In this document: positions 9,419 to 19,274 of the stretch, one piece after another | Position numbering within the stretch: the stretch's first letter is position 1 | How the letters are laid out: each line of letters begins with the position of its first letter | NCBI GenBank assembly: GCA_965214875.1 | Contig: OZ243980.1 | Location: forward strand, 558,001 to 622,000 | Direction: 5' to 3' | Origin: CBDAUN01 sp965214875 | Lineage (GTDB): Bacteria > Pseudomonadota > Gammaproteobacteria > Arenicellales > JAJDZL01 | DNA: 64,000 bases | Notes under the pieces: model-generated | Told to the model about the DNA's origin: nothing | Database searches by the model: none | The model's input: only the letters and a program-made list of their open reading frames with translations | Position numbers and translations under genes: made by a program

Positions 9419-10654
9419 ATGAAAACAAATCGCAGACAATTTTTGCAGAATGTTGGCGCAGCTGGAGTGGCGATGGCGGCACCTTCGATTTCTTTCGGCA
9501 CCTCGGATGCCATAAAAATGGGTGTGCTGCTTGACACATCTGGGCCGTTCAGCGCCTATGGCACGCCGATGGAGATGGCCACTCGACTGGCGGTCCAGCA
9601 AATCAATGATGCCGGTGGGCTATTGGGCAGAGAGGTTGATGTGGTTTTTCGCGACACCCAGTCCGACATGAACAATTATTCGGCTTTTGCCAATCAGTTG
9701 GTTCGACAAGATCTTGATGTTTTTCATGGCGGCATTCTATCCGCATCCCGTGAAGCAATTAGGCAAATACTGCGTCAAAGAGGGGTCCCGTATTTCTACA
9801 ACGTTCTGTACGAAGGTGGCGTGTGCGACCGGAACACGTTTGTGACCGGCACTACCCCAGCACAGCAAATCGATGCGCTAATCCCTTATGCAATGCGCAA
9901 GTATGGAGCAAAGAAGCTCTATGTGTTGGCGGCAAACTACAACTATGGGCAAATTACCGCTGCGTGGGTTAATGAGTATGCACGACAAAACGGCGCAAGC
10001 GACGTTGAAGTCGAATTTTTCGACTTGAGCGATGGCGAGTTTGGACCATCGGTTATCGCAAAGATTCAGGATGCTGGAAGCGATTTGGTTGTTTCAGTAT
10101 TAGTCGGGGCCGCGCATTTGAGTTTCTATGGGCATTGGGCCGAGACGGGGATGAATCAAAATGGCGATGTGCACCTCATTTCAACGACATTTGGCGTAGG
10201 CAATGAGCACAAAATTTTGCCGGCCGATCAAAGCGATGGCATGCTGATCGCAAACAACTGGGCGCCGGATAACCCTTCAGTGCCTGAGAACCAAGCATTT
10301 CTAAGCAGCTGGTCTTCACAGTACGGCGATACAACGGCGATTCACGAAATCGCGGTTTCGCAGTATCAGGGAATCATGCTTTGGGCCGAGGCGGTTCGAC
10401 AGGCAAGGTCAGTGGAGCGGGAAGCGATAACGAATGTTCTTGAAAGTGGAATCTCGATCACCGGGCCTGCGGGGGTAGTGAAAATGGATCCGTTGACTCA
10501 TCATTGCAGTCTGGACATCCATGTGATGGAACTTGGCGGCCAGCAGTTGAGCGTGGTGCAGAAATTTGAGCAACGCGAGCCGCTGGACACGAGACGCTTT
10601 TGCAATCTGTCCGAAAACCCCGACTCCAACATCCAGTATGAAATTACGTTGTAG
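9419..10654 (+). CDS. ABC transporter substrate-binding protein, amide/urea type
   Basis: 411-residue periplasmic binding protein of the Peripla_BP_6 class (UrtA/AmiC/FmdD/LivK relatives). It starts with a twin-arginine signal (TNRRQFLQNVG, then an Ala-rich core to about residue 26), so it is probably exported folded. The mature part opens IKMGVLLDTSGPFSAYG and contains INDAGGLLGREVDVVFRDTQ, the usual lobe-1 signature. ATG 9419 is preferred over an upstream in-frame ATG because the Tat motif then sits at the very N-terminus. First gene of an operon with two permeases, an ATPase and an ATPase-amidase fusion, which argues for an amide or urea ligand rather than leucine. Confidence 0.87.
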   Translation: MKTNRRQFLQNVGAAGVAMAAPSISFGTSDAIKMGVLLDTSGPFSAYGTPMEMATRLAVQQINDAGGLLGREVDVVFRDTQSDMNNYSAFANQLVRQDLDVFHGGILSASREAIRQILRQRGVPYFYNVLYEGGVCDRNTFVTGTTPAQQIDALIPYAMRKYGAKKLYVLAANYNYGQITAAWVNEYARQNGASDVEVEFFDLSDGEFGPSVIAKIQDAGSDLVVSVLVGAAHLSFYGHWAETGMNQNGDVHLISTTFGVGNEHKILPADQSDGMLIANNWAPDNPSVPENQAFLSSWSSQYGDTTAIHEIAVSQYQGIMLWAEAVRQARSVEREAITNVLESGISITGPAGVVKMDPLTHHCSLDIHVMELGGQQLSVVQKFEQREPLDTRRFCNLSENPDSNIQYEITL

Positions 10655-10841
10655 TCGATGCCGGTATGGTGCTTGCATTTGCAGCTAATGCCTAGACCAG
10701 CAAGCTGAATGATGGAGTTGCGCGTCGAACGATTCGGAGATTCGCGGCTCCATCTTTCCTCGAAGTCATTGGCACCGTTCCATTTCAGTATTCCTGCGCT
10801 CTATCACAAGTCGCAGACCGGCACCAATCCGCTCTGAAAAG

Positions 10842-11708
10842 ATGGATCTCACGATTATCTTTGTTCTCCAAATTGTTTACGCCATCTCTTTGCTGGCATT
10901 GATTTCATTGGGGCTGGCGCTGATTTTCGGCATGATGCGCGTGATCAATCTGGCGCATGGTGAATTCTTGACGCTTGGCGCTTATGCGGCCATCTTTTCA
11001 ACTAAGGTTGGCATCAACATCTGGGTTTCAATGCTGATCGTCGCACCTCTCGCTGTGGGGGCATGGAGCTTCATTGTTGAACGCCTGCTGATCAGGTTTC
11101 TCTACGGACGGATCATTTACACCATGCTTGCCACATGGGGGCTCAGCTTGGCGATGGCGGGCGCTATGACAATGATATTCGGGACCACGACCGAAGGCGT
11201 TTCGGCCCAGGCTGGTTCGATTTCCATCGGTTCATACCAAGCAAGCCTCTACAGTCTGTTCGTGATTTTGGTTACTATTTCGGCAGCGGTTGCGGTTGCT
11301 TGGATCATGTTTGGAACCAATTTCGGCAGAATCGCCCGTGCCGCGATGCAAAACCGTGAAATGGTAGAGGCGTTCGGCTATCCGATCAATCGCATCTACA
11401 TGCTGACTTTTGTTGCGGGCGGCATGCTGGCTGGCTTGGCCGGAGGGGTTTTGGCGCCGACTACGGGCATTTCACCGTACAGCGGCACCACCTGGGTCGC
11501 CGATGCGTTCATCACTGTTATCGCAGGCGGCGCCGGGTCGGTGATGGGAACCTTGGCCAGCGCAGGGCTGCTGGGATTTGTTTCGTCAGCCACCTCTTTT
11601 CTGCTCAGTTCGGCCGCTGGCGGTATCGCGCTGCTAATCGCTGCTCTGGTCTTGCTGCGAGTCTTTCCCACCGGGCTTGCAAGTCTCTGGCATAACCGCA
11701 GCCGATGA
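10842..11708 (+). CDS. LivH-like permease of amide/urea ABC transporter
   Basis: 288-residue inner-membrane permease with about eight hydrophobic segments. It has the family signatures GLALIFGMMRVINLAHGEF near residue 25 and GRIARAAMQNREM in the cytoplasmic loop that contacts the ATPase. Overlaps the next permease by 4 bases (ATGA), so the two are translationally coupled. The 187 bases before it (10,655-10,841) hold no gene. Confidence 0.9.
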   Translation: MDLTIIFVLQIVYAISLLALISLGLALIFGMMRVINLAHGEFLTLGAYAAIFSTKVGINIWVSMLIVAPLAVGAWSFIVERLLIRFLYGRIIYTMLATWGLSLAMAGAMTMIFGTTTEGVSAQAGSISIGSYQASLYSLFVILVTISAAVAVAWIMFGTNFGRIARAAMQNREMVEAFGYPINRIYMLTFVAGGMLAGLAGGVLAPTTGISPYSGTTWVADAFITVIAGGAGSVMGTLASAGLLGFVSSATSFLLSSAAGGIALLIAALVLLRVFPTGLASLWHNRSR

Positions 11709-12748
11709 ACACTTTACGCAAAAATATTGCCGACAGCATTGCTATCCCGATGCTGTGCGCGATCACGGTCGTGCTGATTGCTCCGTTGCTGCTGCAACCC
11801 TATACCTTGGCGCAGCTTTGCATTTTTGCTCTGCTGGCACTTAGTTTGGGTTTGATTTGGGGCTACGGGGGCATTCTCTGTTTTGGACAGGGTGCGTTTT
11901 TTGGAATCGGGGCCTACTCCTACGTCATCATCGTAACCAATGTTTCGCTGCCTTGGACTTCTTTGCTTCTCGCGGTCGCGTGCACCATGCTGGTTGCGGC
12001 CATCTTGGGAATGGTTCTTTTCTACGGTCGGCTAGGCGATGTGTATCTTGCTGTTGTTACGCTGGTTTTCACCCTCATTCTGAATCGATTCATGAACTCG
12101 ACGGCGGGGCCTGAGTATCACATCGGCTCGGCGAGACTGGGTGGCTTCAATGGAATTCCTGGCTTTGAAATGCTTCATTTCCCCTGGAGTGATTTGCAGT
12201 TCATCCCAGATCTGTCATTCTTCTATATCTGTTTCGGATTTTTGCTGTTACTGTGGATATTTTGTCGCTGGCTGCTGCACAGCCACTTTGGCAGAGTGAT
12301 GATTGCGATCCGCGAAAACGAGAGCAAGGTTGAATTTGCCGGCTATGATGCGCGGCTGCACAAGACCGTCACTTTCGCGATCGGTGGCGGAATCGCCGGC
12401 CTGGCCGGCGTGCTGTACGCAAACTGGACTGGCATTGTAACGCCAAACCTTTTCAGTCTCACCCAATCGGCGGAGGTCATCATCTGGACAATCGTAGGCG
12501 GGCTAGGAACATTGATTGGTCCTGTTATTGGCGCTATTTCTCTGGTGTTGCTGCGGCTGGCTCTTGGACACCAAGCCATGGTTGACAACTATTTTGTCTT
12601 GGGTGTGCTGCTCATGCTCGTGGTGTTGTGGTTCCCGAATGGGATCGCTGGCGCCTTTTCCCGTTTCAATCCTGTAAAAAGGCAGTCGAAAGTTCGAAAG
12701 TGGCGAACCAACTCGAGCCGGGCGATGCCCGTTAAGCGAAGACCCTGA
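11705..12748 (+). CDS. LivM-like permease of amide/urea ABC transporter
   Basis: 347-residue second permease. The early GLIWGYGGILCFGQGAFFG motif is diagnostic of LivM/UrtC proteins, and GRVMIAIRENESKVEFAGY is the coupling loop. About nine to ten membrane segments, then a basic C-terminal tail (KRQSKVRKW) of about 30 residues. It forms the transport channel with the LivH-like subunit; the ATPase gene starts 12 bases after its stop. Confidence 0.9.
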   Translation: MNTLRKNIADSIAIPMLCAITVVLIAPLLLQPYTLAQLCIFALLALSLGLIWGYGGILCFGQGAFFGIGAYSYVIIVTNVSLPWTSLLLAVACTMLVAAILGMVLFYGRLGDVYLAVVTLVFTLILNRFMNSTAGPEYHIGSARLGGFNGIPGFEMLHFPWSDLQFIPDLSFFYICFGFLLLLWIFCRWLLHSHFGRVMIAIRENESKVEFAGYDARLHKTVTFAIGGGIAGLAGVLYANWTGIVTPNLFSLTQSAEVIIWTIVGGLGTLIGPVIGAISLVLLRLALGHQAMVDNYFVLGVLLMLVVLWFPNGIAGAFSRFNPVKRQSKVRKWRTNSSRAMPVKRRP

Positions 12749-12759
12749 CGCTTGACGAG

Positions 12760-13482
12760 ATGGCTGGCAGCGCTGTACTGCAGATTGAGGATCTGGTCGT
12801 CAAGTTCGGCGGCGTGGCCGCCGTGGATGATGTGAGCTTCGCGCTCGAAAGGAATGAACTGCATTGCTTGATCGGCCCCAATGGCGCCGGCAAGAGCACT
12901 TTGTTCAAAGCGGTCTCAGGCATTGTCCGGCCTGCGGCGGGGCGAATCTGGATTCGAGGAAATGAAGCCACTCGAATGTTGCCGCATTCCATTGCGCGCC
13001 TCGGGGTGAGTGTGAAAACGCAGGTGCCGAGCCTGCTTGAAGGATTATCGGTATACGAAAACCTCTGGATAGCGGCGAGACGGCATTCGCCGCGCAGCCG
13101 GCGAAAGGTGATCGACCCGTTGATGGAAAGAGTTGGAATTGCCGACGAGGCATCCAGAATTGTCGGCACAATGGCGCATGGACGGAGGCAAATGGTTGAA
13201 TTTGCCACCACATTGATCGCCAAGCCGTCCATTGTGCTGCTTGATGAGCCTGCTGCCGGGTTGTCTGATGGCGAGGTTGAAGATTTTGCGGCGCTATTGA
13301 ATGACTTGCCGAGCGAGTTGTCGTTGCTGATTGTCGAGCACAATATGAAATTCGTGAAAATGATTGCACGAAAACTGACTGTCCTGCATAAGGGGCGAGT
13401 GCTCATGTCGGGCGGTGCGGAATCCGTTTTTCGTGATGCAAGGGTTCGCGATGTTTATCTAGGCAAAGAGGCGGCTTTTTGA
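12760..13482 (+). CDS. LivG-like ATPase of amide/urea ABC transporter
   Basis: 240-residue ABC ATPase with Walker A GPNGAGKST (about residue 38), Walker B IVLLDEPAAGLS and the switch His in LLIVEHNM. The signature region reads MAHGRRQMVEFATTL, in which the usual LSxGxQ is replaced by MAHGRRQ; this variant is common in LivG/UrtD proteins. It overlaps the next gene by 4 bases. One of two ATPases of the transporter, the other being the N-terminal half of the following fusion. Confidence 0.9.
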   Translation: MAGSAVLQIEDLVVKFGGVAAVDDVSFALERNELHCLIGPNGAGKSTLFKAVSGIVRPAAGRIWIRGNEATRMLPHSIARLGVSVKTQVPSLLEGLSVYENLWIAARRHSPRSRRKVIDPLMERVGIADEASRIVGTMAHGRRQMVEFATTLIAKPSIVLLDEPAAGLSDGEVEDFAALLNDLPSELSLLIVEHNMKFVKMIARKLTVLHKGRVLMSGGAESVFRDARVRDVYLGKEAAF

Positions 13483-15809
13483 GTGAGACAAAGCGCAACA
13501 TATTGCTATCGGTAGAGAATTTGCATGCCGGATACTCCGGCATCCCCGTGCTTAGAGATGTGAGCCTGCATGTCGTTGAAGGCGAATGCGTCGGTTTGTT
13601 CGGTCACAATGGCATGGGAAAGACCACGCTGCTTCGCACATTGATGGGAATGGTGCCACCAAGCGGCGGCAAGGTTGAGTTCGACGGTGAGGACATAACT
13701 TATCTGCCAACCTGGAGGCGCGCCAGGCTCGGAATGGGATACCTGCCGCAGGGCCGAGGCATTTTCCCGAGTCTTTCGGTCGCGGACAATATTTCTTTTG
13801 CGTTCAATCCTGACACGCGGCACGAAGACGAAGCGTCAGCCTTGGAGCGGGCCATTTGTCGATTTCCGATGCTGGAGCCATTGCTCAAGCAGTCCGGAGG
13901 CACGCTAAGCGGCGGCGAACAACAGATTCTCGCATTGGCTAGAGCGCTCACAGCAGATCCGATCATGTTGCTGCTTGATGAACCGACAGAAGGCATACAG
14001 CCGTCAATAGTCAAGGAAATCTCTTGCGAGCTGTCTAAAATTAGCAAAGCAACCGGCCTGACAATCCTGATAGTCGAGCAAAATATCGAACTTTTGAGGG
14101 ATTTGGCTGATCGCATGCTGCATATTGAAAACGGTCAAGTTTCACAGGGGCAAAAACGTAATTTAGACAAAAATCCTTTGCCGGCAAGTTCGCCGAGAGC
14201 TAGCTTCAAAGATCAGCCGTCATCGATTGGACCGGCAGATATGGATAGTCCTGGATCCAAGGGTGCAGAATCACAAACCGTGGAGAATCATATGACAGTA
14301 TCTAGGCCGACTATTCGACAAATTCGCGATATTTCTGAGCATCTGCATTTTCAGATGGGTGACGACGAGCTGACTGAATATCTTCAGATAGCTCAGTCCA
14401 CCATTGATGCGTTTGATGCAGTAGATGCGATGCCGGACGAGTTGCCGCCGATCAAGTATCCAAGAACGGGCGGAGTTTTGCCGCCTAGTGATGAAAACCG
14501 ATTGAATGCATGGTATGTCAAGTGCAATATTGCGGGAGCCGAGGACGGTCCGCTGCATGGCAAGAAAGTTGCGCTCAAAGACACGATTTGCCTGTCAGGG
14601 GTTCGAATGATGAATGGCGCATCGATTATGGAAGGATATGTGCCCGATGTCGATGCTACGATCGTCACTCGCATTCTCGATGCTGGCGGCGAGATTGCCG
14701 GCAAGGCGCACTGCGAGTACTTGTGCTTATCTGGAGGCAGTCACACCAATGCCGCCGGGCCGGTGAAGAACCCATGGAAAGTGACCCATTCCTCGGGCGG
14801 TTCATCGTCCGGCTGTGGCGCACTGGTGGGTTCGGGAGAAGTGCCGATGGCGGTCGGAGGCGACCAAGGCGGCTCGGTTCGCATTCCGTCATCATGGTCG
14901 GGCTGCTATGGCATGAAGCCGACGCATGGATTGGTGCCATATACAGGCGTGATGCCGATCGAAAGCACGATCGATACCGTCGGGCCGATGACGACGACGG
15001 TTCAAGACAACGCTTTGCTGCTGGAAGCCATTGCCGGCTACGACGAGGGCTTGGATCCAAGGCAATACAATCCGCGCAAGGGCAGCTATGCCAGCGACAT
15101 GCTTCAGGGTGTTTCAGGGCTTCGGATCGGTGTTGTAAGCGAAGGATTCGATTGGCCTAATAGTGATGCAGACGTTGACAATGCTGTTCGTTCGGCGGTC
15201 GAGCTGTTGCGGTCGCATGGAGCAAGCGTGGAAGAAGTGTCGGTCCCCTTGCACCGGCAAGGTGCGGCGATTTGGACGCCGATTGCTTTAGAGGGTCTGT
15301 CTGACCTGATGATGCATGGCAACTGCGCTGGAAGCAACTATCGCGGATTGTATATGTCAAGTTTGACAGACCACTACGCAAATTGGCGCAATCGAGCGGA
15401 TGAGTTATCCCCTAGTCTGAAAATATGCATGATGATTGGCGAATACTTTCGCCAGAAACATCGAGGCCGATACTACGGGAAGTCTCAAAATCTCTCGCGC
15501 CGGCTGCGCCGGTCCTATGACGATGTGTTTGAGAAGTTCGATTTGCTCGCTATGCCGACAACGCAGATGAAGGCGACACCGCTGCCGCCTGCTGATGCGC
15601 CGTTGGCGCTTTATATACAAAGGGCGTTCGAGATGATTGTCAATACTGCGCCATTCAACTGTACTGGGCATCCGGCGATGAGTGTTCCCTGTGCGCTTAG
15701 AGAGGGGCTGCCTGTCGGGCTGATGTTGGTAGGAAGATACTGGGAAGAGTCTACGATCTACCGCGCCGCCTTGGAATTCGAGCAATCGGCAGATTGGAAA
15801 AATTTGTAG
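13479..15809 (+). CDS. LivF-like ABC ATPase fused to amidase
   Basis: 776 residues in one open frame. Residues 1-225 are a complete LivF/UrtE ATPase: GHNGMGKTT Walker A, LSGGEQQILALARAL signature, MLLLDEPTEGIQ Walker B, LIVEQN switch. Residues 226-270 are a Ser/Pro/Gly-rich linker. From about 271 (MTVSRPTIRQIRD) to the end is an amidase-signature enzyme with the Ser-cisSer-Lys triad: Lys in VALKDTICLSG, cis-Ser in SSGGSSSGCGA, nucleophile in GGDQGGSVRIP. It closely resembles amidases found with nitrile hydratases. An ATG at 14,292 preceded by GTGGAG could also give free amidase. The fusion would couple amide import to hydrolysis at the membrane. Confidence 0.87.
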   Translation: MSETKRNILLSVENLHAGYSGIPVLRDVSLHVVEGECVGLFGHNGMGKTTLLRTLMGMVPPSGGKVEFDGEDITYLPTWRRARLGMGYLPQGRGIFPSLSVADNISFAFNPDTRHEDEASALERAICRFPMLEPLLKQSGGTLSGGEQQILALARALTADPIMLLLDEPTEGIQPSIVKEISCELSKISKATGLTILIVEQNIELLRDLADRMLHIENGQVSQGQKRNLDKNPLPASSPRASFKDQPSSIGPADMDSPGSKGAESQTVENHMTVSRPTIRQIRDISEHLHFQMGDDELTEYLQIAQSTIDAFDAVDAMPDELPPIKYPRTGGVLPPSDENRLNAWYVKCNIAGAEDGPLHGKKVALKDTICLSGVRMMNGASIMEGYVPDVDATIVTRILDAGGEIAGKAHCEYLCLSGGSHTNAAGPVKNPWKVTHSSGGSSSGCGALVGSGEVPMAVGGDQGGSVRIPSSWSGCYGMKPTHGLVPYTGVMPIESTIDTVGPMTTTVQDNALLLEAIAGYDEGLDPRQYNPRKGSYASDMLQGVSGLRIGVVSEGFDWPNSDADVDNAVRSAVELLRSHGASVEEVSVPLHRQGAAIWTPIALEGLSDLMMHGNCAGSNYRGLYMSSLTDHYANWRNRADELSPSLKICMMIGEYFRQKHRGRYYGKSQNLSRRLRRSYDDVFEKFDLLAMPTTQMKATPLPPADAPLALYIQRAFEMIVNTAPFNCTGHPAMSVPCALREGLPVGLMLVGRYWEESTIYRAALEFEQSADWKNL

Positions 15810-15817
15810 TCCTCGCA

Positions 15818-17650
15818 ATGAACAAGCTCAAAGAACCGATCACTGATCTTTCGCGTGGGCTTTTTGCCGATACGCCATATTACGAATCAGCCGAAAGCTC
15901 GCATCGACAGCCAGTTCAAGCCTTCAACCGAAAGTTTGTCGAGCCTGGCCTCTCCCATGTGAAAGGTAGTGAAGACATTCCGCTACTTGAACAAACAATA
16001 CCTGCACTGTTTGCGCAAACGGTCGATTTGTTTGCGAACCAAAGCGCGGTTGTTTTTGCCGATCAAGGCATAAGAAGAACCTGGCGTCAGTTATCTGAGG
16101 ACGTTGATCAACTCGCGGCCGGATTCCTCGCGCTCGGCCTGAGAAGAGGCGATCGATTCGGGGTTTGGTCGCCAAATCGCTATGAATGGCTGCTGACGCA
16201 GTTTGCGACAGCACGAATCGGCTTGATTCTGGTAACCATCAACCCGGCCTACAAAGTTGCTGAACTAAAGCATGTGCTGACGGTTTCGGGGTGCAAGGCG
16301 GTCATGATGGCGACGCGCTTCAAGTCAAGCAGTTATGTCGAGATGTTTCAACAGATTGCGCCGCTAGAAGACGGCGCAACGGACGCTAAGCGATCCATTT
16401 CCGAATTGCCGGAATTGAAAATTGCTATATGCATGGACGGATTGGATGGCGACGAAAGTGGATCAAAGCCAGATGGCATGTTGTCTTTTCAACATGTAAT
16501 GCGGCTTTCCGGCCCTGCGCAACGAGCGCGCCTTGATCAGATTTCCGCCGACCTCGATGCCAATGACTCAATCAATATTCAGTTTACAAGCGGGACAACC
16601 GGATTGCCAAAGGGAGCCACCTTGTCGCACAGAAACATTGTTAACAATGGGAAGTTCGTCACCGATACATTGGAACTTGCAGAAAGCGACAAGTTGTGCA
16701 TACCTGTGCCTTTGTATCATTGCTTCGGGATGGTGATGGGAGCCCTAGGGTGCGTATCTAAAGGCGCTGCAATGGTTTTTCCCGGTGAAGGATTCGATGC
16801 GGCAGATACGATCGAGGCAATCGCTCGAGAAAAGTGCACGGCATTGTACGGGGTCCCCACCATGTTCAACGCCATTTTGTCGCTAGAAAATTTTCATACG
16901 TTCGATTTGTCGTCCTTGCGTACTGGCGTGATGGCAGGCTCTCCTTGCCCGATTGAAACAATGAAGCGCGTTGTAGACGATATGCACATGCATCAAGTGA
17001 CCATTGCGTACGGCATGACCGAAACCAGTCCGGTTTCCTTTCAGAGCAATGTCGATGACCCGTTGCAGCGACGCGTTTCAACTGTTGGGAGGATTCATCC
17101 GCATGTTGAATGCCGGGTAGCTGATGGCGATGGAAATACGGTGCCGACCGGTCGCCAGGGCGAACTGTACACGCGTGGCTATTCAGTAATGAAGGGCTAC
17201 TGGAATGACGAGCAGCAAACCAGAAATTGCATTGATTCTGACGGATGGATGCACTCCGGCGACTTGGCGGTCATTGACGGCGAGGGCTACTGCAATATCG
17301 TCGGGCGCGTCAAGGACATGATTATTAGGGGAGGAGAGAACGTTTATCCGAAGGAGATAGAAGATTTCTTGTACCAGCTCCCAGGTGTCAAAGATGTCCA
17401 AGTTTTTGGCATTCCTGACGACAAGTTTGGTGAGGAAGTGTGTGCGTGGATTGTGCCTGCAAAGCCAAATGCACTTCGCGCGCAAGATGTTTTCGAGTTT
17501 TGCGACGGGCAGATCGCGCACTACAAGATTCCGCGCTACGTCAGGATTCGCGAGAGTTTGCCGATGACTGTGACCGGCAAGGCGCAAAAATTCAAGATGA
17601 GAGATGAAATGATGCGCGAGTTGGGCTTGCGCGCAGCAAAGACCGCCTGA
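15818..17650 (+). CDS. AMP-dependent acyl-CoA ligase
   Basis: 610-residue member of the ANL superfamily, making acyl-CoA from a carboxylate, ATP and CoA. The P-loop is FTSGTTGLPKGATLSHRN (about residue 255), the A5-type motif is YGMTETSPVS, the A7/A8 region is DGWMHSGDLAVID followed by VKDMIIRGGENVYPKEIEDF, and the catalytic Lys is in VTGKAQKFKMR near the end. ATG 15,818 is chosen over an in-frame TTG lying in the amidase stop region. It follows the amidase by 8 bases, so the acid released from the amide may be its substrate; this is an inference from position. Chain-length preference unknown. Confidence 0.9.
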   Translation: MNKLKEPITDLSRGLFADTPYYESAESSHRQPVQAFNRKFVEPGLSHVKGSEDIPLLEQTIPALFAQTVDLFANQSAVVFADQGIRRTWRQLSEDVDQLAAGFLALGLRRGDRFGVWSPNRYEWLLTQFATARIGLILVTINPAYKVAELKHVLTVSGCKAVMMATRFKSSSYVEMFQQIAPLEDGATDAKRSISELPELKIAICMDGLDGDESGSKPDGMLSFQHVMRLSGPAQRARLDQISADLDANDSINIQFTSGTTGLPKGATLSHRNIVNNGKFVTDTLELAESDKLCIPVPLYHCFGMVMGALGCVSKGAAMVFPGEGFDAADTIEAIAREKCTALYGVPTMFNAILSLENFHTFDLSSLRTGVMAGSPCPIETMKRVVDDMHMHQVTIAYGMTETSPVSFQSNVDDPLQRRVSTVGRIHPHVECRVADGDGNTVPTGRQGELYTRGYSVMKGYWNDEQQTRNCIDSDGWMHSGDLAVIDGEGYCNIVGRVKDMIIRGGENVYPKEIEDFLYQLPGVKDVQVFGIPDDKFGEEVCAWIVPAKPNALRAQDVFEFCDGQIAHYKIPRYVRIRESLPMTVTGKAQKFKMRDEMMRELGLRAAKTA

Positions 17651-17888
17651 GCGGCATGGTGAGCCATGGCCGCAATGCTGGAGCAATCTGAGGCGGTTTG
17701 ATTCCATATAATCAAGTCATCATGATGTCCGCAATCACGCGCTACGACGAGGATGGTGAATTGTGTCCGAAGATGCGAGGCCGGCAGTTGCTGTAAATGG
17801 TCAGGCCTTGCTGTTCGAGAGCGAATGTTTCTCGATTTTCCTATAGGATGTGCGGACTCTCCCAAAATCGGCAGGCACAGGCTACTCA

Positions 17889-18821
17889 ATGGAACTGCAA
17901 GCACGATATCGCGGCGCCATGGTCGGTTTGGCTGCTGGAGACGCTTTGGGGACAGCAGTCGAGTTTTGCCTTCCTGGCAGTTTTGAACCGCTAACCGATA
18001 TGGTCGGCGGCGGCATATTCGATTTAGAGCCAGGGCAATGGACAGACGACACTTCAATGGCCCTTTGCTTGGGCGCGAGCCTGGTTCAATGCAAGGGGTT
18101 TAATGCCGATGACCAAATGCGCAGCTACATTCGCTGGCGCGATGATGGATACGCGAGCTGTGTTGGCATCTGCTTCGATATCGGCAACACTGTTGCGATG
18201 GCGCTTGAGGACTACCTGACGCATGGCGATCCCTATGCCGGGCGAACCGAAGAGAAGTTTGGCGGCAATGGGTCGCTAATGCGTTTAGCGCCCGTGCCTC
18301 TGGCATATGCCCATGATCCGAAGCGAGCTATATCGCTATCCGGGGAAATGTCTCGCACGACGCATGCCGCCTTGGAGCCAGTAGATGCATGTCGATACTA
18401 CAGCGGCTTGATCATCGCCTCGCTGAGTGGAATAGATAAGCAGGAATTGCTCAGTGAACGCTACTGTCCGGTCGCTGGCCAATGGAAGCGTGCCGCCCTT
18501 GCGCCGCGCATTGATGAAGTTGCCGCCGGCTCGTTCAAACATCGGCAGCCGCCGGAAATCACCGGCGCAGGCTATGTGGTAAGGTCGCTTGAGGCTGCGC
18601 TTTGGGCCTTTTGGCATACCGAAACGTTTAAGGAGGGTGCGCTTTGGGCGGTAAACTTGGGCAGTGATGCCGATACCACTGGCGCGATATACGGTCAGCT
18701 CGCAGGCGCTTACTATGGTGTGGATGCGATTCCGGCCGATTGGAGAGGCAAAGTCGCAAATTTTGATGAAATTACTGAGTGCGCCGATCTATTGCTTGAA
18801 TTGTCGCAGTCGCTGCGTTGA
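17889..18821 (+). CDS. ADP-ribosylglycohydrolase family protein
   Basis: 310-residue DraG/ARH-type hydrolase that removes ADP-ribose from proteins or nucleotides using two Mg2+. Metal-binding motifs are visible: GLAAGDALGTAVEF at the N-terminus, GQWTDDTSMALCLG near residue 50, and the C-terminal WAVNLGSDADTTGAIYGQLA. ATG 17,889 is chosen over an upstream GTG because it places the conserved YRGAMVGLAAGDA at residues 6-18. No DraT or toxin partner is nearby. The 238 bases before it hold no gene. Confidence 0.85.
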   Translation: MELQARYRGAMVGLAAGDALGTAVEFCLPGSFEPLTDMVGGGIFDLEPGQWTDDTSMALCLGASLVQCKGFNADDQMRSYIRWRDDGYASCVGICFDIGNTVAMALEDYLTHGDPYAGRTEEKFGGNGSLMRLAPVPLAYAHDPKRAISLSGEMSRTTHAALEPVDACRYYSGLIIASLSGIDKQELLSERYCPVAGQWKRAALAPRIDEVAAGSFKHRQPPEITGAGYVVRSLEAALWAFWHTETFKEGALWAVNLGSDADTTGAIYGQLAGAYYGVDAIPADWRGKVANFDEITECADLLLELSQSLR

Positions 18822-18880
18822 ATGACAAGCTTCACCGGTGCGGGCTCAGCCCATCCGATTGATGTTGATCGCGAGTTATC

Positions 18881-19194
18881 TAGTGTCTGCCAGAAAACCT
18901 CTGATTTCAAGTATCGGCCGGTGCCGGGGGAGCACAAGGCGCGGCGGCCGGGATGTCGTCGCGCGACTTGGCGCCGGTATGGATGTTCTCGATCGGCACG
19001 GCGCCGATCTCGAGCTGAGCGGAGTGGGCCAAGCGCATCGCTTTTTCCTCGAAGATTGCGGCGAAACGGGGCGAAACGCGCCGATTCGGCGGGAAATCCG
19101 CGCTTCCGCCGAATTCTTCGCCGCCGCCGCTCGCCGCTAAGCAATTGTTTTCAATCAGCAACGATATCACATTTTGGTTTTCTGGCAAGCACTA
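18881..19194. mobile_element. mini IS-C (non-autonomous, 314 bp)
   Basis: Both ends are present, TAGTGTCTGCCAGAAAACC and inverted TAGTGCTTGCCAGAAAACC (17 of 19 match). The inside keeps the left margin and the first about 200 bases of the IS-C transposase region, including a frame resembling MRLAHSAQLEIGAVPIENI. The middle is deleted. It sits 80 bases upstream of wrbA and may have replaced its upstream region. Confidence 0.8.
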
Positions 19195-19274
19195 TCTATC
19201 GGAAGCATCTTCGCGCTACTTGCCGTATCATTGGTTGATGACAAAAGTTGATACGTGCCGATGCCCTTGATGCC

